A stretch of DNA of 35,401 nt, taken from contig NZEV01000001.1 in the NCBI GenBank assembly GCA_002690495.1, forward strand, positions 1-35,401. The letters are read 5' to 3'. Position 1 is the first letter of the stretch; every line of letters starts with the position of its first letter. The position numbers were made by a program, and so were the translations under genes. The DNA is from Legionellales bacterium. Its GTDB lineage: Bacteria > Pseudomonadota > Gammaproteobacteria > Comchoanobacterales > Comchoanobacteraceae. Below are positions 7,930 to 15,976 of the stretch, one piece after another. The notes beneath the pieces are model-generated. The model searched no databases. It saw only the letters and a list, made by a program, of their open reading frames with translations, and was not told the origin of the DNA.

Positions 7930-9462
7930 ATGATAAAAGTGAATTATATTTTTTGCGTTCTATTTCTTTGTAGTAACGCATTAAGTGGTGAGGTAGTCCA
8001 AAATCCAGTTGAGCATTGGGCAGAGTATCCTGAAATTAATTATGGAGTTGGAGAAGAAAAGGCGTTGCTTGAAAAGGGGGAGTACCTTGTTAAAGCGGGT
8101 GACTGTATTGCCTGCCATACCAGTTCAACTAAACAACCTTTTGCAGGTGGTAACGCAGTGAAGCCAACCATTCCTTTGTTAGGCATGCAGATTCCTATAG
8201 GTACTTTTTATTCGCCAAATATCACACCAGACAAAAAAACAGGGATTGGGCGCTGGACAGAAGCAGAATTCAGTCGAGCAATGCGCCATGGTGTTTCACC
8301 AGATGGTAGTCAGTATTATCCAGTTTTCCCTTATGTATGGTTTACAAAGTTGTCAGAAAATGACATCAAGGCGATGTATGCCTACATGATGCGAATTCCT
8401 GCCATTGAAAAGGAGAATAAGCCTCATGATATTCCATGGATTATGCAATGGCGTTTTCTCATGCTGGGCTGGAAATTATTATTTTTCTATCCATTTGATG
8501 GGGAATTCAAACCAGATCCTGAACAAACAGACCAATGGAATCGCGGTGCTTTCCTTGTCGAGGGGCCTGGACATTGTGGTATGTGCCATACCCCGGTTAC
8601 AATGTTTGGATCTCCTCAACGTGATATGGCCTATACCGGTTCAGTGATTGATGGATATGCTGCTCCAAATATTACCGGTTCCAGTTTGAAAAAAGTGTCA
8701 GTAGATAAATTAGTGAGAGTCTTTTTATATGATGAGTTACCTGGAGGAGGGCAAGTCAGGGGACCCATGAAGGAGGTGAACCACGATAGCTTGGTCTATC
8801 TCAAGCAGTCCGACCTAGAAGCAATATCCGTGTATTTGAAATCAACAGTTGATCCGAAACCTTTGAAACTGTCTGGTAGTGGCATGGAAAAAGCCAGTTT
8901 GATTTATAATAAATACTGCGTAAATTGTCACGCATCTGGTGCTGGAGGAGCTCCGAAGTATGGAGATGTGATGGGTTGGCAAGCCATCATAGAACAAGGT
9001 AAAGAAAAAACTTATACTCATGCAATTAATGGATATAATTCAATGCCAGCAATGGGTTCATGTGCTGATTGTACCGATGATGATATTAAATTAACCGTAG
9101 ATTATATGCTTCAAGCGGTTGAATCAGGTGGTGATATTATTGCTCGCCCATTGGGTGAGCCGCCAGTAGAATACACTTTAAAAGATGGAGAGCGTGTTTT
9201 TAATGAAGTCTGTGTGACATGTCATCAGGAAGGAACGCTAGGCGCGCTACAGCTGGGGGATCCTCGTTGGGGTGAAGTGTTAGATAGGAAAGGCTTCTTT
9301 GGTATGCTTAATGGCGTGATTCATCCCAGAGGTTATGAGAATACTAAGGGCGATTGTGTCAAAAGAGGAGCATGCAAAACATGTGACGACGGTATTTTAA
9401 TCGCTGCAGTCAAATATATTATTAATCAAAGTGTTGAAGGAGCGAATTATGTCCTTTGGTAA
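7930..9462 (+). CDS. Tetraheme cytochrome c: ADH-type diheme module fused to two cytochrome c5-type domains
   Basis: This probable periplasmic electron carrier is encoded just ahead of coxB and likely feeds the oxidase. A signal peptide covers about 1-20. Four CXXCH sites are visible: C59-H63, C216-H220, C330-H334 and C428-H432. Residues 45-310 resemble the cytochrome subunit of membrane alcohol/gluconate dehydrogenases (GEYLVKAGDCIACH, YSPNITPD). Residues 318-400 and 418-505 are cytochrome c5-like, each with the extra C-x2-C pair (378/381 and 482/485). In the third domain Met372 is the expected axial ligand. In the fourth, Cys476 occupies that position. There is no obvious ribosome-binding site. 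The 3' end overlaps coxB by 14 nt. Confidence 0.85.
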   Translation: MIKVNYIFCVLFLCSNALSGEVVQNPVEHWAEYPEINYGVGEEKALLEKGEYLVKAGDCIACHTSSTKQPFAGGNAVKPTIPLLGMQIPIGTFYSPNITPDKKTGIGRWTEAEFSRAMRHGVSPDGSQYYPVFPYVWFTKLSENDIKAMYAYMMRIPAIEKENKPHDIPWIMQWRFLMLGWKLLFFYPFDGEFKPDPEQTDQWNRGAFLVEGPGHCGMCHTPVTMFGSPQRDMAYTGSVIDGYAAPNITGSSLKKVSVDKLVRVFLYDELPGGGQVRGPMKEVNHDSLVYLKQSDLEAISVYLKSTVDPKPLKLSGSGMEKASLIYNKYCVNCHASGAGGAPKYGDVMGWQAIIEQGKEKTYTHAINGYNSMPAMGSCADCTDDDIKLTVDYMLQAVESGGDIIARPLGEPPVEYTLKDGERVFNEVCVTCHQEGTLGALQLGDPRWGEVLDRKGFFGMLNGVIHPRGYENTKGDCVKRGACKTCDDGILIAAVKYIINQSVEGANYVLW

Positions 9463-10684
9463 GCTGTTATTGTGCTTGTTTTTTCAAAGCGCATTCGCTT
9501 TAAAGTATAATATGACACCAGGTGTGACACCAATGTCACATCAAATATATGATCTCCATATGATCATATTTTATATTTGTGTCTTTATTGGGGTCAGTGT
9601 CTTTTGTGTGATGATGTATACATTGATTTATCATCGTCGCAGTGTGGGTGCCAAAGCTGCCCAGTTTCATGACAATTTATGGGTTGAAGTATTATGGACC
9701 ATCATTCCATTTTTAATTTTAGTTGTTATGGCAATACCAACAACCATTGTCATGATGCGGTTAAATGATGCAAGAGATGCAGATGTCAATATTAAAGTGA
9801 TTGGCATGCAATGGAAGTGGCGATATGAATATTTAGATCACAATATTGCTTTTGATAGTAATCTTGCCCCATCGATAGCCAGAGCAATGAATGGGCAGTT
9901 AACTGAAGCTGAAAAGCAAGATCCTAACGTATTATTGCAAGTAGATGAGCCAGTTGTGGTACCTATCCATAAGAAAATTAGATTTTTAGTCACATCAACA
10001 GACGTCATTCATGCCTGGTTTGTGCCTGAATTAGGAATCAATCGAGATTGTAATCCAGGGTTTATTAGTGAGACCTGGGCTTACATCGAGAAGCCAGGTA
10101 TCTACAGGGGGCAGTGTTCACAATTATGTGGCTCAGGACATGCTTTTATGCCGATTGTAGTCATTGCAGTGACTCAAGAAGAATATGATGCTTGGGTGAA
10201 AGATAAGCAAGCTGGTAATGCAGATGGAGTGAATCAAACCATTAAAAAGATCTCAATGTCACCAGACCAGAACACACAAACTAAGCAGGCAGACCCAGCG
10301 AAAGCCCAAGAGCAGACAGGTGAGGCACCTACAAAAGAAGCATTGATGGAGCAAGGTGCGGTGGTTTATGAAAAACAATGTGCAGTGTGTCATCAATTAT
10401 CTGGCCAGGGACAAGGTATTTTTCCCTCTTTAATCGGTAGTAAGGTTGCGACTGGACCAGTCCAACCGCACATCTATCAATTGTTATTCGGTAAAAATGC
10501 TATGCCAGCGTTTAAAAATATTCTTTCCTATGAGGAGATTGCAGCAGTAATTACCTATGTCAGGAATATGTGGGGAAATGATGATCAGCAAAAATATGGT
10601 CCCGATGCTGGTGGTGTTTACACTGCAAAAGACGTAGAAGCAATTTATTTGAAATCTAAATCTAACCAAGATAAAGGAGGTTAA
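9449..10684 (+). CDS. coxB: Cytochrome c oxidase subunit II with C-terminal cytochrome c domain
   Basis: This is the CuA subunit that accepts electrons from cytochrome c. I start at ATG 9449 (411 residues) because GAAGGAG precedes it; an upstream GTG at 9431 lacks a site. A signal sequence (about 1-17) is followed by two membrane helices. The CuA site is CSQLCGSGHAFM, with an upstream ligand His in VIHAWFVPELG. A linker rich in Q, T and A leads to a class I cytochrome c domain with C311-H315 (CAVCH) and Met352 (AMPAF) as axial ligand, i.e. a caa3-like architecture. AAAGGAGG at the 3' end serves as the coxA ribosome-binding site. Confidence 0.96.
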   Translation: MSFGKLLLCLFFQSAFALKYNMTPGVTPMSHQIYDLHMIIFYICVFIGVSVFCVMMYTLIYHRRSVGAKAAQFHDNLWVEVLWTIIPFLILVVMAIPTTIVMMRLNDARDADVNIKVIGMQWKWRYEYLDHNIAFDSNLAPSIARAMNGQLTEAEKQDPNVLLQVDEPVVVPIHKKIRFLVTSTDVIHAWFVPELGINRDCNPGFISETWAYIEKPGIYRGQCSQLCGSGHAFMPIVVIAVTQEEYDAWVKDKQAGNADGVNQTIKKISMSPDQNTQTKQADPAKAQEQTGEAPTKEALMEQGAVVYEKQCAVCHQLSGQGQGIFPSLIGSKVATGPVQPHIYQLLFGKNAMPAFKNILSYEEIAAVITYVRNMWGNDDQQKYGPDAGGVYTAKDVEAIYLKSKSNQDKGG

Positions 10685-10687
10685 GGC

Positions 10688-12253
10688 ATGAGTGATGAGC
10701 CGGAAAAAGGTCTATTAAGATGGGTCACTACGACTAACCATAAAGATATCGGTACGTTGTATCTTGTATTTAGTCTGGCTATGTTTTTCTTATCAGGTGC
10801 GATGGCATTGTTAATCAGAACAGAGTTATATCGCCCAAATTTAATGTTTTTGAGTCCATTGTTTTATAACCAGTTAGTCACTTCTCATGGTTTGATAATG
10901 ATTTTTGGTGCTATTATGCCAGCACTAGCTGGATTTGCGAATTGGCAGATTCCTTTGATGATTGGAGCGGCGGACATGGCATTTCCAAGACTCAATAACT
11001 GGAGCTTTTGGTTGCTGCCGTTTGCAATATTACTCCTTGTTTCACCTTATTTTATTGGAGGCCCTGCCCCAGATATGGGTTGGACTTTCTATGCCCCGTT
11101 ATCAACGACCTATGGTCCTCCAGGTACAGATGCTATGATTTTTGCAATACATATGCTAGGGATTTCTTCAATATTAGCCTCTATCAATATCATTGCAACT
11201 ATACTTAATTTGAGGGCACCAGGCATGACTTTATGGGATATGCCTATTTTTGTATGGTCATGGCTCATTACCGCATTTTTGATTTTAGCCATTATGCCTG
11301 TGCTTGCTGGTACAGTCACAATGATGTTAACAGATAGACATTTTGGTACTAGTTTTTTTAACGCGGCAGGTGGCGGTAGTCCGCTATTATTCGAGCATTT
11401 GTTTTGGTTTTTTGGTCACCCTGAGGTATATGTTCTCGCGCTGCCAGTGTTTGGTATTATTTCTGAGATCATTCCAACCTTTTCAAGGAAACCGCTGTTT
11501 GGTGCCATGTCAATGATTTATGCCATTCTTGCGATCGCAATCATGTCCTTTGTTGTTTGGGTTCACCATATGTTTACCACAGGTGTGTATCTAAGTACTC
11601 AGTTATTTTTCATGTACACCACCATGATTGTTGCGGTACCTACAGGAGTTAAAGTGTTTAATTGGATTGCAACCATGTATAAAGGTGCAATCACACTGGA
11701 GCCGCCAATGATGTTTGCGGTTGGATTTGTGTTTTTATTTACGCTTGGTGGACTGACAGGGGTGATGTTGGCCATTGTACCGGCTGATTATCAATATCAT
11801 GCCACCTATTTTGTGGTTGGTCATTTTCATTATGTCATTGTTTCTGGTCTGTACTTTGGATTGGTTGCAGGTGCATATTATTGGGTTCCAAAGTGGACAG
11901 GGAAAATGTACAATTTTACCCTTGCAAGCTGGCATTTTTGGCTATCTTTAATTTCCTCTAATATCACATTCTGGCCCATGTTATTGGTTGGGTTAGCTGG
12001 TATGCCAAGAAGAATCCCCGATTATAACTTACAATTCACTGATTTCAATCAATTAGCAACGTTTGGCGCATTTGCATTTGGGTTGTCTCAGATTCTCTTT
12101 GTTATTGCAATGCGACAATGCATCAAAGGTCATCAAAAAGCAGGTCAAACAATATGGGATGGGGCTAAAGGCCTAGAGTGGCGTTTACCTACACCATTAC
12201 CGTACCATACTTTTTCTGAGCCACCAAAGGTGGAGGGTAAAACATATATATGA
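10688..12253 (+). CDS. coxA: Cytochrome c oxidase subunit I (aa3-type)
   Basis: The catalytic 12-helix subunit holds heme a and the heme a3-CuB centre. At 521 residues it is of normal size. Diagnostic segments are VTSHGLIMIFG (heme a ligand), HPEVYVLALPVFG (CuB His and the cross-linked Tyr), WVHHMFTTG (CuB His pair) and VGHFHYVIVSG (heme a3 and heme a ligands). Copper must be inserted at CuB, yet the neighbouring Cox11 homologue is degenerate. The ATG lies 7 nt after a strong AAAGGAGG. The stop overlaps the next start (ATGA). Confidence 0.98.
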   Translation: MSDEPEKGLLRWVTTTNHKDIGTLYLVFSLAMFFLSGAMALLIRTELYRPNLMFLSPLFYNQLVTSHGLIMIFGAIMPALAGFANWQIPLMIGAADMAFPRLNNWSFWLLPFAILLLVSPYFIGGPAPDMGWTFYAPLSTTYGPPGTDAMIFAIHMLGISSILASINIIATILNLRAPGMTLWDMPIFVWSWLITAFLILAIMPVLAGTVTMMLTDRHFGTSFFNAAGGGSPLLFEHLFWFFGHPEVYVLALPVFGIISEIIPTFSRKPLFGAMSMIYAILAIAIMSFVVWVHHMFTTGVYLSTQLFFMYTTMIVAVPTGVKVFNWIATMYKGAITLEPPMMFAVGFVFLFTLGGLTGVMLAIVPADYQYHATYFVVGHFHYVIVSGLYFGLVAGAYYWVPKWTGKMYNFTLASWHFWLSLISSNITFWPMLLVGLAGMPRRIPDYNLQFTDFNQLATFGAFAFGLSQILFVIAMRQCIKGHQKAGQTIWDGAKGLEWRLPTPLPYHTFSEPPKVEGKTYI

Positions 12254-13035
12254 TTGCTCGGTCGCAAACAATAGTACCTAGTATTTTGCCTTTTGCATTG
12301 GTCTCGGGATTGTTTTTCCTTGCTCTAGGATTCATGGTGTATCTACAATTAGGCACACATTGGCTGTTTGCGTTAGTGCCAGGAGTCGCGACAATAATTG
12401 TAGTCGCTGTAATTTGGGTCATGCAGTTATTGCAAGCACCAGTACATATGCATTCTCGGAAAAATTTAAATTATGGGTTTGGTCTCACTGTATTTGCATG
12501 TTTCATACTGTGGTTTGCTTATTTACAGATTCCCTTATTTCATATGGTCTGTCATCGGTTTGGTATTCATGGTGGTGTTGAACATCATCATCAAGCCTCT
12601 CAACATATAATAGATACATCTCGTACTATTCCAATTCATTTCACGTCTTTAGTCATGCAAGGCATGCCTTGTAATATAACTTTAGATCAAAAGACGAGTC
12701 ATTGGCATCCTGGTGACCATTATCGTCTTGGAGTGACCATTAATAATCCTAGTGACCAAACTTTAATTGTGCATCCGTTATTATCGGCCTCACCAGAAAG
12801 ATCAAGCTTGAGTTTACATTTTAAAGAAGGATTGCCAGATCCACTCGTATTAACACCATACCAATCATTTCATCAATCATTAGAGATTGACTTTGACCAT
12901 GATTTTCCTCAAGATATCAAAACATTGTTTTTTTCAATTAGTTTAAGTAACAAGACCAATGCAGAAAATCCAGGCAAGCAAAATATGTGGTATCAGATTC
13001 GTACTCGTTATGCATCACTTAAGAGGTTTTTATGA
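12250..13035 (+). CDS. ctaG: Degenerate Cox11/CtaG-like assembly protein with extra N-terminal helices
   Basis: The position between coxA and coxC is that of ctaG, whose product delivers copper to CuB. The C-terminal half fits the Cox11 beta-sandwich in outline: PIHFTSLVMQGMPCN, then HWHPGDHYRLGVTINNPS, then LEIDF and DIKTLFFSISL near 211-232. The CFCF copper motif is missing; residues 188-191 read SLHF at that place. A Cys101 remains where the FCxxTG Cys of Cox11 lies, followed by a His-rich stretch GGVEHHHQASQH (108-119). The N-terminus has three predicted helices (about 10-32, 37-61, 74-96) instead of one, so the first two are an addition or fusion. Family assignment is moderate. ATGA overlaps link it to both neighbours. 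Confidence 0.65.
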   Translation: MIARSQTIVPSILPFALVSGLFFLALGFMVYLQLGTHWLFALVPGVATIIVVAVIWVMQLLQAPVHMHSRKNLNYGFGLTVFACFILWFAYLQIPLFHMVCHRFGIHGGVEHHHQASQHIIDTSRTIPIHFTSLVMQGMPCNITLDQKTSHWHPGDHYRLGVTINNPSDQTLIVHPLLSASPERSSLSLHFKEGLPDPLVLTPYQSFHQSLEIDFDHDFPQDIKTLFFSISLSNKTNAENPGKQNMWYQIRTRYASLKRFL

Positions 13036-13904
13036 GTAAGCATGAGCACCATATCATTCCACCGACTTATTTACCAATCTTAGGTTCAGTCGCTATTTTT
13101 CTTTTTTTAGTGGGCTTTCTAAGTTGGCTTCATAAGAGTACATATGCCATATACGCGAGTAGCACTGGTGCGTTTCTATTGTTGTTAACTGTGGTGTTGT
13201 GGTTTGGTCAGGTGATCAAAGAGAACATGACGATCTTCCGAGATGATGAGCAAATGGATCGATCATTTCGCTGGGGTATGGCTTGGTTTTTATTTACAGA
13301 AGTTGCTTTATTTGCTGCTTTCTTTGGAGTGCTTTACTATACAAGATTCATTAGCTTATCGATTCTTGGTGGTACTGTGGGCGATGAGGCAACACACTAT
13401 CTATTATGGCCCAACTTTTCAGGTGCTTGGCCTGTGTTACATACTCCAGACCCATCAAAATTTCTTGGACCAAAGCAAGTGATTGGTCCATGGGGCTTGC
13501 CAGCAATCAACACCCTAATTTTACTCGTGAGTGGAGTCACTATTACACTAGCCCATTGGGCCTTGATTGAGGAAAAACATAAACTGGCTGGTTTTTGGCA
13601 ATTATTAACGATCTTATTAGGGATCTCTTTTTTATGCTTGCAGGCGACAGAATATATAGAGGCATTTACAGAACATGGTTTAAGGCTTGATTCTGGAATA
13701 TATGGAAATATCTTCTTTATGCTAACAGGATTACATGGATTTCATGTGACACTTGGGACCATTATGTTATGTGTCATATTGGTAAGAATCTTATTAGAAC
13801 ACTTTGATGAACATCATCATTTTGCTTTTGAAGCAGTTGCATGGTATTGGCACATGGTTGATATTGTCTGGCTAATGCTATTTGTATTTGTTTATTGGCT
13901 ATGA
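13032..13904 (+). CDS. coxC: Cytochrome c oxidase subunit III
   Basis: This is the seven-helix subunit of the aa3 oxidase, which stabilises the core and supports proton uptake. At 290 residues it is normal. It shows GMAWFLFTEVALFAAFF with the conserved membrane Glu, the WPVLHTPDP loop, GVTITLAHWALIE, LQATEY and the C-terminal HHHFAFEAVAWYWHMVDIVW signature. The start overlaps the Cox11-like gene by ATGA and the stop overlaps the following gene the same way. Confidence 0.97.
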   Translation: MSKHEHHIIPPTYLPILGSVAIFLFLVGFLSWLHKSTYAIYASSTGAFLLLLTVVLWFGQVIKENMTIFRDDEQMDRSFRWGMAWFLFTEVALFAAFFGVLYYTRFISLSILGGTVGDEATHYLLWPNFSGAWPVLHTPDPSKFLGPKQVIGPWGLPAINTLILLVSGVTITLAHWALIEEKHKLAGFWQLLTILLGISFLCLQATEYIEAFTEHGLRLDSGIYGNIFFMLTGLHGFHVTLGTIMLCVILVRILLEHFDEHHHFAFEAVAWYWHMVDIVWLMLFVFVYWL

Positions 13905-15052
13905 GTAGTTGTTGTTCTCACAAACAATCTGTCGAAAAGACGCCAAGTCATGCCCCTATCTGGGATTTAGTGCTAGCCATTTCAGCGCTCATATGTGGTT
14001 ATTTCGAGTTATGCTGTGTGGTTTTACTATCTATGCTGTCACCCAGTATGTGGGGGCTGGTCGCTTTTTTAAATTTGCTTTTAATTTATACTTTTGGATC
14101 TAGTTATTTTAAAGAAGCAGGCTTTGACACGTTATCGTTATTGTTATACGTTGTCATGATTTTTACTGTTGTTACTGTCCCTGTCTTATGGTCGCTTGGA
14201 CATTGGTATTTAGTCTTAGAACCTGTTGCGATGATTTTGCCTATGATTGGGTTATATCAAATTTGGTCTCATCAAGAGTGGTCCATGAGTGCGTTAATCT
14301 GTTTGAGTGTGTTGTTGGCATGGGCCTTCTCGACATTACAATTATTATGTCCAGGATTGTGTGTCGGGTTTGGGATGCAGCTATATTATCAAGATTCTTT
14401 ACTCATCCTTGGAGTCAATAATTTAGCAAGGTATTTAAAAAGTCAGATGCAATATAAGCAGCCTGAATACCAATCATCAAAAAACATTGCTAGCACAGCA
14501 ATCAGGATGATGATCACCACAGCCTGTGTTGCCGCATTATCGTGGATTTTTCTTGGAACACAAGCAGTCGCCTTCTCATGTGCTATCCAGAGTTTTATGG
14601 GGGTCTTGATGGCGGTCTGTCCTTGTGTATTAGGTGTGATTACCCCAATTTGTCAAAGTGTTTTAACAAAGACCCTATCACCAAAAGCGACTTTAGAATC
14701 CTTTAGTTTAAACAGCAAAGACATCCACATCGAAAGAAGCAATGATAAAAACGATTCTAGCAACACTCAAGCTGGCACAGTGATAAAGATGATAGAAGAA
14801 GATTGCGATCAAGAGATGATCCAATCGCAAGTGCAGATGACCCAAGATTTTATTTGGTCTCAGATTTATTTAGCGATATTGTATAACTCAATAGCAGTAC
14901 CGATCATGGCAGGTGCATTATGGTTTGTGGTAATGCCAGCGCCCTATACCGGTGCAATTTTAATGAATTTATTCTCTTTAGGTCTCACCTATCGTTCATT
15001 ACAATTAGAGCCCCAATTAAAAGCGTGTGAGCAGCCTAAATTATCAGCATGA
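13901..15052 (+). CDS. P1B-type copper ATPase relic: membrane domain only, no A or P/N domains
   Basis: This 383-residue polytopic protein has the helices of a CopA/CcoI-like ATPase in order. EWSMSALICLSVLLAW (126-141) and YYQDSLLILGVNNLARYLKSQ (162-182) match the two helices before the actuator domain. EYQSSKNIASTAIRMMI (189-205) matches the helix after it. VCPCVLGVITP (239-249) carries the copper-binding CPC. IYLAILYNSIAVPIMAGALW (322-341) matches the YN helix, and the last helix follows. Between 182 and 189 the actuator domain is absent. Between 249 and 315 only about 65 polar residues replace the roughly 250-residue P/N domain, with no DKTGT, TGES or GDGxND. It cannot hydrolyse ATP as built. 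The N-terminus has MSSCCSH. ATG 13901 overlaps the coxC stop. Confidence 0.75.
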   Translation: MSSCCSHKQSVEKTPSHAPIWDLVLAISALICGYFELCCVVLLSMLSPSMWGLVAFLNLLLIYTFGSSYFKEAGFDTLSLLLYVVMIFTVVTVPVLWSLGHWYLVLEPVAMILPMIGLYQIWSHQEWSMSALICLSVLLAWAFSTLQLLCPGLCVGFGMQLYYQDSLLILGVNNLARYLKSQMQYKQPEYQSSKNIASTAIRMMITTACVAALSWIFLGTQAVAFSCAIQSFMGVLMAVCPCVLGVITPICQSVLTKTLSPKATLESFSLNSKDIHIERSNDKNDSSNTQAGTVIKMIEEDCDQEMIQSQVQMTQDFIWSQIYLAILYNSIAVPIMAGALWFVVMPAPYTGAILMNLFSLGLTYRSLQLEPQLKACEQPKLSA

Positions 15053-15975
15053 AAAAATTGATCACAGAATTAATAAAACAGGTCCCATTCAACCACGAAA
15101 CGCTCAATCATTTTCTTAATCAATACCAGACTTCTCAAGAGCAACTCAATCAAGATTTAAGTGATTACGATTTATCATTAGAGGCAATCGGTGACGTCTT
15201 TGATCTTACGCCAAAATTTATTCCTTGGTCTGAAGCAAGGCTTGCCTCTCTATTTACAAACATACAATGTCAGGTATGGCCTGAAACAACCAGTGTGCTG
15301 GATACCATCAAAGAGGCCCCATCAGATGGTGTCAAATTACATGTCGCTGAATTTCAATCATGTGGTCAAGGGACAAAGAACCGTTCTTGGCAGTCAGGCT
15401 ATGGTCAAGGTATTAATTTTGCCTGGCAATTTCATGTGAATGCGACAATGCAACAAATGATGGGATTAAGTCAATTTAGTATACTGATGTTACATCAACT
15501 GTTTAATGACTGTGCTGTGAAACCACAGTTAAAATGGCCTAATGATCTCTATTATCAAGGCAAGAAATTAGCTGGGGTGCTGATTAATGTGGATGATGTT
15601 GGTCATGGGCATGTGAAAGTCACCATTGGAATAGGGATGAACGTACATCCTCCAACAAAACAGATTGAAGCAATTGGATTAAGCAGTTTTATTACCGGCC
15701 CTATTGATCGTCATGAGTGGCTGGTGAATTATATTGAAATATTTAACAAGAATCTGCCCTTATTTTTAAGTCATCAGCTGAGTCCATGGTTATCTCAATG
15801 GCAAAATCATGATATGCTGTATAGCAAGATGTGTGAAATTCAGGATCAAAACACTGTGTTACTCAAAAAAGTGATGGGCATCAATGCACAAGGATTGATT
15901 TGCCTAGAAGACACAGCGGGGGAAATGAAGACCTCTTTTACTGCGCAGATCCAGAACGTTTTGGAGGAAAGATAG
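15049..15975 (+). CDS. birA: Biotin--protein ligase (BirA-like)
   Basis: It should activate biotin to biotinyl-AMP and attach it to the acetyl-CoA carboxylase carrier protein. KWPNDLYYQGKKLAGVLI (178-195 region) and the IGIGMNVHPP motif are clear BirA/LplA-fold signatures, and a small C-terminal SH3-like domain follows. The N-terminal 75 residues may be a decayed HTH domain. The biotinyl-AMP loop, usually GRGRRGRxW, reads GQGTKNRSW, so Arg118 of E. coli is replaced by Thr. The start overlaps the upstream gene (ATGA), which places this unrelated function in the oxidase operon. Confidence 0.88.
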   Translation: MKKLITELIKQVPFNHETLNHFLNQYQTSQEQLNQDLSDYDLSLEAIGDVFDLTPKFIPWSEARLASLFTNIQCQVWPETTSVLDTIKEAPSDGVKLHVAEFQSCGQGTKNRSWQSGYGQGINFAWQFHVNATMQQMMGLSQFSILMLHQLFNDCAVKPQLKWPNDLYYQGKKLAGVLINVDDVGHGHVKVTIGIGMNVHPPTKQIEAIGLSSFITGPIDRHEWLVNYIEIFNKNLPLFLSHQLSPWLSQWQNHDMLYSKMCEIQDQNTVLLKKVMGINAQGLICLEDTAGEMKTSFTAQIQNVLEER

Positions 15976-15976
15976 T

